Origin: Hortaea werneckii
Taxonomy: Eukaryota; Ascomycota; Dothideomycetes; Mycosphaerellales; Teratosphaeriaceae
Reading direction: 5' to 3'
DNA length: 64,000 nucleotides
NCBI GenBank assembly: GCA_037044905.1
Contig: JBAOKB010000020.1
Location: 372,001-436,000 of the forward strand
Shown here: positions 21,841 through 31,848 of the stretch, piece after piece
Layout of the letters: each line of letters opens with the position of its first letter
How positions within the stretch are numbered: the first letter of the stretch is position 1
Program-made: the position numbers and the translations under genes
The notes under the pieces: generated by a model
Told to the model about the DNA's origin: nothing
Databases searched by the model: none
Seen by the model: only the letters and a program-made list of their open reading frames with translations

Positions 21841-24803
21841 CCTCCTTTGTAAGCAAACTACTTTATTAACCTACCGATTTAGTACTAGTATAATACACTC
21901 TTTTAAACTATATCGATATTATATAATATTATTAATTACAATCGCGAAGCGCGTTTTATATACCTTAGGCCTTAACTTTATTATTTACTTTATCTAATAT
22001 TAGAGGGTTACTACTTAATAATACTACTACTATACTTTTAATTATAGATATTAAACTAAGTAATATAGTATTAGTAATATATAGCTATCTATAGCGTAGA
22101 TACTAGTAGTATAGCTAAATATAGAGGTATTAGTACTAGAAGCAAGAATAAAAAGACTATTATATACTACTACTATATAGATCCTTCGAATTTTCTTTAA
22201 ATAGCTAGTTAATAGTAGCTTATTATTATAAGGTAAAGCTTAAGCGCTATAAGGTCGAGCGGCTATTTAAGGTATTTAATTTAAATAGTATTTACTAGAG
22301 GATCCGGATTAGGCTCTTATTATAGCTAGCAATATATATAGTCTTACAACGACTAGCTTATCTAGTTAAATAAACCGACTATTATAAGGATTTTAGCTAA
22401 AGCTCTAAATATCTATTTATAGTATTTAACGACACTATTAAATACCTCTTAAAATAATATAATAAATAGATTCGATAGTATCTACTACTACACTTATATT
22501 CGAAGCTTTAGTAGTACTTAGAAGTAGTAAAGGTAGCTAGCGTTAAAGGTAATATATAGGGCTTTATTAATAGTTACTTTATAGGCTTTATAAGGCCGAC
22601 GACTAACTAAGGGATATATTATAGTAGCTACTATAAAGTATATAGCTTAAAATTTTAGAGGATAGTTATACTAGATAGCTTTATCGCTAGCCTTAAAGGG
22701 CCTTTTTATAGTAAGAAAAACGACTAGTCTATCTATTAAAATAGCTAGATATTATACTAAATTAGAAGGATAATAATAAGGTCTTATATTAATAGCTAAC
22801 TACGCTATACTTTCTATCTATATAGAAACCCTACCTACTTTCTATCTTATAGTATTTTATTACCTTTTTAGTACCCTCGAGGCTCTTAGCTTCTATTAGA
22901 AAGTCGGTAGTACTTTAATAAGACTCTATCTAGTCTTTATATTAGTATTAAATATATTTTTAGTAAGGTTTTTTAAAGGTATATAGCTACGGCCTTTGTA
23001 CTATCTATAAGGCTTAACTAGTAGCCTATTATAGCGCTCTATAGAATTATAGTACTATTTATAAATTATACTACTTATATAAGGTAATATAATTAAATTA
23101 CTAATTAATATAAAATAATACTACCTTCTCTTAAGGAATATTTTAGCTATATACTAAGTATACTACTAGGGGATTAACCGACTTTTTTAGTATAATTATA
23201 TATTAAAAACTACTTAAATCTCTTACTATAGTATTTAAAAAAGGCTACTCTATTAAAGTATAGAAATTAGCCTTTTTTAGCTAAACTACTACTAGCTCGA
23301 CTATAAACTTTAAAAGCTACGCGTAGCCTTTAATACGCTAAATTCCGAGCTACTAAACTCTTTTTAAAAGGAATTTCGGCTTTACTATATAGAGAAGCTG
23401 TTTACTACTATAGTCTAGCGCCGAGTATCTAATAGCTATCTTTAATATAGGGTTATATTATTAATAAAGTTATACTAATAATTTAGCGCGATAGGGTATA
23501 GTTAATTTTAATAGATTTTGCTTTTAGTTCTATATACCTTTAAAAAGGATTATAATAATACTACTATACTATATATAGATATATATAAAATATTATAGAG
23601 CTTAAAGCCTATAGTAAATACTATTTAGACTTTTTTTTTATAATTTTTTATATATAAATAAGCTTATAATTATAAACTACTAAGGATAATATAGAAGTTA
23701 GAAGTAAATACTTAGTAGAGTATTTATTTTAAAACGGTTATTTCTATACTATATAGCTAATTAGTTAAGCGATTAAACCCTATAGGATTTTAAGCTATTC
23801 TTTTATTCTAGAAAGACTATTAAGCTTGTCCTTAACTCGCTCTAGCCGTACGCTATTATTCTAAGTAATAGATTTACTTATATAGTACTAATTTATAATA
23901 GTTTAATTAGTACTAATAAATAATATTTTAGTAGGGTCTTCTTCTAATTTATTTAGTAAAGGACGACCTTACTTACTTCTATAACCTCGAGATCTTAATC
24001 CGTAGCCTCTACTAGCTAGGGTTAAGCTTTTTCGACTACTACTTAGTACTAGTATACTTAGAGGACCTTCGCGGTTACTACTAGCTTTAACTTTAGAAGT
24101 TAGATCTAAAGGATTATCTATATAATTTAATAGCCTATTATTAAAAACCTTTTTATTAGTAATCCTCGAGTACTTTAGCCTCTACTATTTTAATATCTCT
24201 TTATATATTACTAAAGCCCTAGCTCTCTTATCCTTCCTTTGTTTTATACTTTTACTAATAGCCTTATTATATTAAACGCGCTCTACTCTAAACTTAGTCT
24301 ACTCCCTTTAAATAATAATAAATTTATTCTTATTTTTATAGCTAGTTTTAGAAGCGCCTTTACCTTTTAACTACTTATCGAACTCTCTTACTAGCTTTAG
24401 TAGCGCTTTATTTAAGCTCCTATATTTAGGTATACTATTTAAATTATATTTATTTATTATATTGTTCTAATAGTTAATAGAGCCGAATTTATTTTTAAAC
24501 TCTAGCGAGAGCTAGATCTATAGCGCTATAAGGTATTACTATATAATAAGGCCTTAAAATTTTCTATCGGCGCGGCTACTTAACTACTAAGTTAAAACTA
24601 GCTAAGGTATTACTAGTAGTAGTATTAACTAAAGTAACTAAATAGCCGGATCTACTAGATATAATTATAAAAGCGGCGGCGGTATTACTTACTAAGGGAT
24701 TAGAGAGGCTAAAAGTTAGATACTAGTACGATTAAACTATCGATAGTCGCTATTATTTATATTAGGTATTTACTAATTAGTTTTAAAGCTTATTTTAAAG
24801 CGA

Positions 24804-25370
<567 letters not shown>

Positions 25371-25460
25371 AATACGCGTTAGATTATAACTATAATAATA
25401 ACTAACGTCGAACAAACTTTACTAGCGAGAGCAACTAATACTAATTTAGTAGGTTAAAAG

Positions 25461-25503
25461 TACTAGCGATCTATAGTAAGCACCTTTCTATAGATCGCTA
25501 GTA
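25461..25503. repeat. subterminal hairpin, 16-bp stem
   Basis: A perfect 16-bp inverted repeat (arms 25461-25476 and 25488-25503) with an 11-nt loop, about 90 bp inside the right end of the transposon. Subterminal palindromes often serve as transposase or structure-recognition sites. Confidence 0.8.
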
Positions 25504-25521
25504 GAGCTTTAATAAAGCCTA

Positions 25522-25547
25522 TTAACCTTCCGCAAAGGGAAGGTTAA
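25522..25547. repeat. subterminal hairpin, 10-bp stem
   Basis: Arms ttaaccttcc (25522-25531) and ggaaggttaa (25538-25547) with a 6-nt loop. It lies between the larger hairpin and the right terminal repeat, and the loop keeps an intact CpA. Confidence 0.75.
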
Positions 25548-25549
25548 AG

Positions 25550-25589
25550 CTACTTGCTAGCATTAAAAAAAGGTGGCTAAAAGGCTCTA
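25550..25589 (-). repeat. right terminal inverted repeat of the transposon
   Basis: Reverse complement of the left terminal repeat, read inward from 25589. Differences from the left copy are mostly transitions of the RIP type. Normal-composition sequence resumes immediately after it. Confidence 0.88.
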
Positions 25590-25879
25590 ACATCTCCTCC
25601 ACCAAGTCCACCAAGCATGGCGTTTCCGACGTGCCGCGAATGCACGCTGCTCATGGCTGCGGAATTCGTGCGTGTGCTTAGAAAGAGCCGAGAGCTCATT
25701 CAGTCTTCGAATGCGTGGCATTAAGCTTGAATACATCTCCCGTAAACCTCTTCCTCTTGATTGACTACGCAACAACCGAGTGAGATCCCTTATTCGTCGC
25801 TACCACCGACCCCTCTTAGACGCAGTCTTCGTCAACCATTCTCATTGCCTCTGTTGCTTCGTACCGACCCACGCCCATC

Positions 25880-26940
25880 ATGTCCAACGCCAGCGCGGCA
25901 GGCAATGGTGTCGACGGAAGTACGACGAAGGTGTCGCGGTTTGATCCAACGTTCACGGATAAGGTCATTAAAGCTACAGGGCCCAAAGCCAACCCGCGTC
26001 TTGCACAGGTGATGCCCAGCCTGCTTCGACATCTCCATGATTTCTGCAGGGAGAATGAGATCACGGTCGATGAATACATGGCTGGCGTCAACATGGTGAG
26101 AGGATGACCGACCCACGTAAGGTTGCATAGGAGCTAATGAGACCGACAGATGAACGAGGCGGGCCGCATGTCCGACGAGAAGCGCAACGAAGGCCAGCTC
26201 GTAACAGACATATTGGGTCTCGAATCGCTTGTGGATGAAATCACGTATAAGCTGGCCGATGAAGCTGGAGATGCACCTACTGCTACCGCTATCTTGGGCC
26301 CTTTTTGGAGGCAGGATGCGCCCCGACGAAACATGGGTAAGAGGGTCCATGCTACGATCCATGTAATCGCTCAATTGACGATTACGTTACAGGTGACTCG
26401 ATTGTTTCTGGGATCAAAGACGGCGATCATACCCTGATGCATGGCAGAGTCCTGGACTTTGACACTGGCAAACCCATTGAGAATGCCGAGCTTGATATCT
26501 GGCACACAGCCCCGAATGGTCTCTATGAGCAGCAAGATCCTGATCAGCCGGACTGGAATCTTCGTGGCCGTTTCACGACGGGCCCAGATGGCGAGTATAA
26601 CTTCTACTGTCTGCGCCCGACATCGTATCCCATTCCCTACGACGGTCCAGCCGGAAAGTTGCTGACACTGCTGGACCGCCATCCCATGAGGCCTGCTCAT
26701 ATCCACTTCATTGTCTCTGCACCAGGCTACAAGCCGATCGTCACGCAGGTCTTTGACAGACGAGACAAGCATATTGAAGACGACTCGGTTTTCGCGGTCA
26801 AGGACAGTCTGGTTGTGGATTTCGAGCCCAGGCATGGTGATCCGAAGGCGCAGTTTGATTTACAATACGACTTCAAATTAGCAAGTTTTGAGGCGGCGAA
26901 GCAGCGCGGGATGAAAGGTGCTACTGAGGTTGCTCCATAG
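25880..26940 (+). CDS. intradiol ring-cleavage dioxygenase (catechol or hydroxyquinol 1,2-dioxygenase)
   Basis: Non-haem Fe(III) enzyme that opens catechol-type rings between the two hydroxyls to give muconate or maleylacetate, feeding the beta-ketoadipate pathway. Exons 25880-26095, 26150-26336 and 26393-26940 give 316 aa. Introns of 54 and 56 nt keep frame. Residues 1-130 form the helical N-terminal dimerisation domain of catechol dioxygenases (DEYMAGVN, then LLVD-like helices to ILGPFWR). The catalytic domain has all four iron ligands in the expected order and spacing: Tyr179 (NGLYEQ), Tyr213 (PTSYPIPYDG), and His237 and His239 (RPAHIHF). No signal peptide is seen, so it is probably cytosolic. 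It lies 291 bp from the transposon end yet shows no RIP-type stop codons. Catechol versus hydroxyquinol preference cannot be decided by eye. Confidence 0.93.
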
Positions 26941-27294
26941 CTTTCAGTTCGAAGCCGCAACAGGACAGCTCGTTCTTATGGCCTTAGCATTTGGGGTTCT
27001 GACATGCCTTGCAACTTCTAATATCTCAGTTGTTCATTTCGTCTTTTCTGTCACTTTCTGTCCGTTCTACATGCAATTGCAGACTGAGCCAATATGAGAA
27101 GCGATGACGCAAACTCACGCCCTACGTCATGTACTCATACCAACACAAACTACATGCCCCGTGTCTTGAAACGAGAGAATTAATAATGCAGTCCGTCTCC
27201 GACTCATATTAATGGCATCTTCCTCCAATTGAGTCTCATTTCTGATCTCAACAGCTCATTGCAATAGTCTTCTCGCCTACCTATTCCGTGCAAC
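26941..27294. other. intergenic spacer
   Basis: Short same-strand spacer between the dioxygenase and cupin genes, with the terminator of one and the promoter of the other. Nothing else is visible. Confidence 0.5.
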
Positions 27295-27717
27295 ATGGCT
27301 TTCAAGTCGACAAACCTAAAAGACCGAGTCGATGCTATCCACGAACATTGGCACCCGCAACACATCCTGACCTTAAACTCGAGCCATTCAATCAAGGTCG
27401 CAAGCATCAAAGGAGACTTCGTCTGGCACTCGCATCCCGACACCGATGAGCTTTTCTATTGTGTTTCCGGTGGGCCTTTCAGGATAGAGCTCTGCACATC
27501 TGCGACCAATCCGCAGGATGCTGAGACAAAGGGCCCTAATGAGACAGTTCATCTACGCGTTGGAGATGTCTTTTGCGTCCCTAAAGCCATGCAGCATCGG
27601 CCAATGGCGGACGTTGAGACGGGGATCATGCTGATCGAGAAGGTTGGCACCGTCAATACTGGCGAGCGAGAGCGAGACGAGAGGACTAAGGATGTGCAGG
27701 AAAGTGATGGAATCTAG
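27295..27717 (+). CDS. small cupin-domain protein
   Basis: Single-exon 140-aa protein forming one cupin beta-barrel, a fold used by metal-dependent dioxygenases, isomerases and binding proteins. Cupin motif 1 is recognisable as G-D-F-V-W-H-S-H-P-D-T-D-E-L-F-Y-C-V-S-G, with the two His and the Glu that normally bind metal. Motif 2 is LRVGDVFCVPKAMQHRPMA, with the third His. The tail after the domain is short, charged and probably disordered. No signal peptide. It lies 354 bp downstream of the intradiol dioxygenase on the same strand, so a role in the same catabolic route is conceivable, but fungal one-domain cupins are often of unknown function. The start is well placed relative to the domain. 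Confidence 0.85.
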   Translation: MAFKSTNLKDRVDAIHEHWHPQHILTLNSSHSIKVASIKGDFVWHSHPDTDELFYCVSGGPFRIELCTSATNPQDAETKGPNETVHLRVGDVFCVPKAMQHRPMADVETGIMLIEKVGTVNTGERERDERTKDVQESDGI

Positions 27718-27952
27718 GGACGATGTAGCGGTCTTGCATTCATCGAAGCTCAAGCGGTAGTGTCTCAGATTTGTTGTTCTGTCTTGCTAGACGCAGAAGC
27801 AGTCATTCTTGAAACAGACGGGGCACAGACCACAACTACTTGTTCTTAACATCTTTTGCCTGACTGCAACTCTTCAACACCCGCTGCTCTCATCACACTG
27901 CAGAAATCACTGACAACAGATTATTTCCAAAATTGACCGAAGTACGTTTGAC

Positions 27953-28745
27953 ATGACATCGAAGCGTCTATCTTCGAATAAAGATTCTGAAAGCTCCAAT
28001 GAGCTCAAGTACGTTACTTCATGCTCTCATTCTCATATCACTGATCCGAATGATCAATAGGACAAGATACTCCAAAACTATCTCGGTTGTAGTGGGCAAA
28101 AATTCTTCGGACCCCTTCAATGTTCACGAAAGCCTGCTTGTCAGCAGCTCCGAATTTTTCAAAGCCGCCTTGTCTGCAGACTGGGAAGAGGATAGGCCGA
28201 AAGTGCTTCACCTATCGTGCCTTAAGCCCGTCAATTTTCAGATCTATCTAGATTGGCTTTATGGCAGTGGGGACGTCGACATTGAACTTGTTGTGACGGC
28301 AAGCTTGGCAGACTTTGGAGTTCCTGCACCTGGCGAAGGTGATCTCCGTGTCATCGACCGACTCTGCGAACTGTGGATACTTGGCGACTATCTGCTTGAC
28401 AACGATTTCAAAAATGCTGTGATCAAGACCATATTGTGTCTAGGTGTTGCAAACTCGCGGATGATTTTGCCGGATACCGTCGAACGGATCGTCGATGGTA
28501 CGCCAACTGACAGCGGCTTATATCGATGGCTTGTGGATCACTTGGCCTCGGTCTTGACTCCAAATGATCTGGAGAAGATTGAGCACATACTGCCGCAAAG
28601 CGTCTTGCTGCCGCTGCTGAAGAGGGTGAGAAGTAGCCGGCCCTGCCCTCCAGCTTCAGGAAATAGTTGCCACCCACGGTGGTTTCAGTGTCAAAAGTAC
28701 CGTGAGCAAAGCCGAGAGAACACGGCAGAGACTGAGAGAGATTAG
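27953..28745 (+). CDS. BTB/POZ domain protein
   Basis: BTB/POZ domains mediate dimerisation and cullin-3 or other partner binding; fungal stand-alone BTB proteins like this are numerous and mostly uncharacterised. I start at the ATG at 27953, giving exon 1 27953-28008, a 52-nt intron (GTACGT...AATAG) and exon 2 28061-28745, 246 aa. Without the intron, a frame could start at 27999 but would begin with a hydrophobic, non-homologous leader that is really intron. Residues 20-125 give the BTB fold: TISVVVG, FNVHESLLVSSSEFFKAAL, then KPVNFQIYLDWLYGSG. A helical segment (LWILGDYLLDNDFKNAVI) follows, as usual in this family. The last about 40 residues are polar, and the exact end may be changed by a missed intron. 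Convergent with the next gene, with 57 bp between stop codons. Confidence 0.82.
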
Positions 28746-28802
28746 TATTGAGGGTATGAAAAGCGAATCTAATGCAGAGAACGAGAAACGTGCTGATCAA
28801 TG

Positions 28803-30375
28803 CTATAGTCTTGCTCTAAAGCCAGAGAACCATGAACGTGCTTGTGGCTTCGGCAGGAGCTGCTCTAGCTCGGAAGTGTTCAGATATGATAGGTCACCGC
28901 GGACCTTGTTAAGATCTGTGACACCGCACAGCCGCATGGATACCTCCAGCTCGTCTTGTAGAACTGCAAGAAATGTCAGTCTTGTAACTGTATCTGTACA
29001 CGCTTTTTCAAACTTACTGCCTGCGCACGCCTCAACCCCCTCCTTGTCATAAGCCACACTGCACTGAAACGGTCTGCCAACTCCTACACCCCTTGCACCG
29101 AGACAGACAGCTTTCAGAATGTCTGACCCTCTCCTAATGCCGCCATCCACGTGAACTTCCATCTTGTCAAACACCTCAGGACAGTCTCTTCTAAGCTCCA
29201 TCAAGACGAGCAGAGTAGCCGGGGCGTTATCTAATGCCCGCCCGCCATGATTCGATACCACAATTCCCTGGCAACCCATCTGCATCGCCATCTTCGCATC
29301 AGCCGCCGATTGAATGCCCTTGACAACAACCGGCAGACTACTATGCTTCCGCACCCATGCGAGATCGTCCCAAGACATGGTCCAGTCGATGAAAGACCCC
29401 GTCGTCCGTGCCAAGCCGCCGCCTTTCTTGTCCACCTTGTTCTTCTCCCCTGACATGTACACAGAGGTCGACTCCTGGGTGCGAATACGCTCATCGGCTT
29501 CCCGCTTGGAGACCACAGCGAGGTCGACGGTGATGAAGAGGGCTTTCACCTGCTTTTCTTTTTCCAGCTTCTGCAGCACCGCTTCCGTCTTGTGCCGCTG
29601 CTTGTCCACGTACAGCTGGAAAAGGAAAGGATTGCTCGGCGCGCTGGCCAGGATGTCGTCAACGCCATAGGATGCGGTCGTCGACATGCAATGCACGATG
29701 CCGCTCGCGGCTGCACCGGCGCCTAAAGCTTTCTCGCCCTCGGGCCCGACAGTCTTCGCAATACCCATTGGGCAGATCCAGACAGGCATGCTGACATTGC
29801 AGCCGAACATGGTCATCTTCGTGTTGATAGCGGAGACGTTCCTCATGATCCTGGGCCGGAACCAGAGTTTTTGCCAGGCTGATTTGTTGGCATTGAGTGT
29901 TAGAAGGTCGTTGGATGCGCTGGAGACGTAGGCATTCGCTTTCCGAGGCCCGGAGGTGGCAAAGGCTTTCTCGAAATCGTCTAGGTTGATTAATGTTGAA
30001 AGAGGTGGTCGCTCGTTAGGGTCAGGCTCGGAAATGGTTTCTTCCTTCTGAGCATCAATCCATGTCTGCGTAACCGTCGATTCGTCGAAGTCGCCTTTCT
30101 TTTCTGATGCCGAAAGCTCTTTCTCGATAAGTTCTGCTGCGTGGAAATCGTTGTACGCTTTTGAGCCGTCTTTCCCAGCGTACTTGTATATCACTAACAC
30201 TCTGTCAATGAACCGTGAAATGATATTCCTGCTTGTTGAAAGTCTTACTGTCAGGTCCACCAGGATGATTGGGAGCGAATGCCGTGAGGTCGTAAACCTT
30301 GCCATTGACGACAATCCAGCAATCGTCTGGAGTAGCATGTTTGGTAATTTCTGCGACGGATATCTTTTGTGACAT
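28803..30375 (-). CDS. cytochrome b5-FMN alpha-hydroxyacid dehydrogenase (L-lactate dehydrogenase / cytochrome b2 type)
   Basis: Two-domain flavocytochrome oxidising an L-2-hydroxyacid such as lactate. Exons 30375-30249, 30199-29018 and 28963-28803 give 489 aa. Intron 1 is 49 nt, and its acceptor has to be the AG at 30201-30200 to keep frame. Intron 2 is 54 nt and leaves the frame open if retained. Residues 1-75 are a cytochrome b5 domain with HPGG at 37-40 and a second His in NDFH. The FMN TIM barrel follows, with FGCNVSMPVWICPMG, a QLYVDK strand, the VVSNHGGRALDNAPA catalytic loop (active-site His), and DGGIRRGSDILKA plus GVGRPFQ, which bind FMN phosphate. No mitochondrial presequence is visible before MSQK; an upstream in-frame Met at 30408 adds only 11 residues. 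So it may be cytosolic, unlike yeast Cyb2. The exact substrate is uncertain. Confidence 0.9.
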
Positions 30376-31848
30376 CTTTCCGGCAGTGCAAGAGTATGCT
30401 GTGAACAAGTAGCTTTACATAAGAGAGGATCTCAAATCACTAGTGTATGATAGGTCAGGCAGAGAGAAGCACCAGCGGTCACAACAGTCTTGTACTTTGT
30501 GGAGCAGGGCACAGTTCATGGCGGAATAATACGGCCTAATGAATACAAGTAGCTCGATAGTGGTGCTGCAGGGCGGAGGGGCCCCGCACCTGGGAGATGC
30601 ATGAAGCACTGTTCCGAGGCGGATGCTGCGGAGTGGGTGGAGGACAGGACAAGCCGCAACCGCAACCGCAACCGACGGACTGAGCGCGAGGAATAATTCC
30701 GCGAGATTGGACGATGGCTCGATGGAAACCCTGGATTGAGCGCTAGATGAGGACTCACTGTACGCTTCTTACAAGGCGACGGACTTCTCCAGTTTCTTTC
30801 TACCGTTTCTGCAAAAGTCCCAAGCGTGTCTTTGCTCACAGTACATGCATGATGACAAAGCATCTGTGTCGTGTACGGATGTCGGACACCGAGTGGTCTT
30901 TTCACCTGATTCCTTCCTCCTGCATTAGAGGCATATTGGCCAAAGCCCCAGAATGATGGTAAAGAGAACTCAGTTCGTACTAAGAAATAGCCAAAATCTC
31001 CAGTTTGAGATAAGAATGCGCGAATTACAGACTGAGGGGCGCAAGCACAGCCTGCCCGCTGCCTCGATATGGAACACTTTTCCGAGAGCGCGTGAGCAAA
31101 ACGTCCAAGGGAATCCGCCTGATTTCATATCATGATGCGTTGCGAAGCCCAGGTAGCCGACGTGTTGCTGAGGCAGGCGAGCACACGTCCTTGGAATTTG
31201 GGCTGGAAAGCGCAGAATTGGCAAGCATCAGGTAGCAATTTGACATGCGGTGTCTTCTCTGCCAGACAATACATGCGTCATGCCTGGTAGGTCACATCGA
31301 AGTTTTGCAAAGAGCTGGCCAGAACGATGTCGAAGCAAGCCGAGGTGCCTACCTATATTACGTGGAATGGAAGGCTCGGTATGCGCAAACAGATGTTCAG
31401 CAGAAGCCGACGAATTTTGCGCCGACAATACTTCTGACGATTAAGGAAGGCGCGAGGGACCCTCCGGTGCGCTTTCCCAGCTAAGAAGCTTGGGCGACAC
31501 CTTCTCCTGCCACCCCGCTGAAGTAAACGGATCACAATGCCACCCTGCTGCCCGCTACAACTTTCGTCCATGGATGTCATCTCCAAGTAAAGAGCCATAC
31601 CATTCTGCTTAAAACTTCAACTCTCCGCACGGATTGAAGTCATCGCATGCTGAGCTGCCGCCGCATTACGCCAGGATCCGCTGCTCTGACACCACCTCGT
31701 TTGCCGCTTGAGGCCCTGCGATCAACACTTCGGCACCTGCTTCAAATCTGCACCGGTAACCAAACGGATAATCATCTTGGTGTGACACCGTTCTCGGGCG
31801 GAAGCAATCAGGTGTTCATTCACACATCAAGGTTGGAACACCGCCCTT
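30376..31848. other. intergenic spacer with divergent promoters
   Basis: 1.47 kb between divergent genes. It contains a short AACCGC tandem repeat near 30655-30675. Several ORFs under 130 codons occur on both strands without family features. I see promoters and leaders only. Confidence 0.5.
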
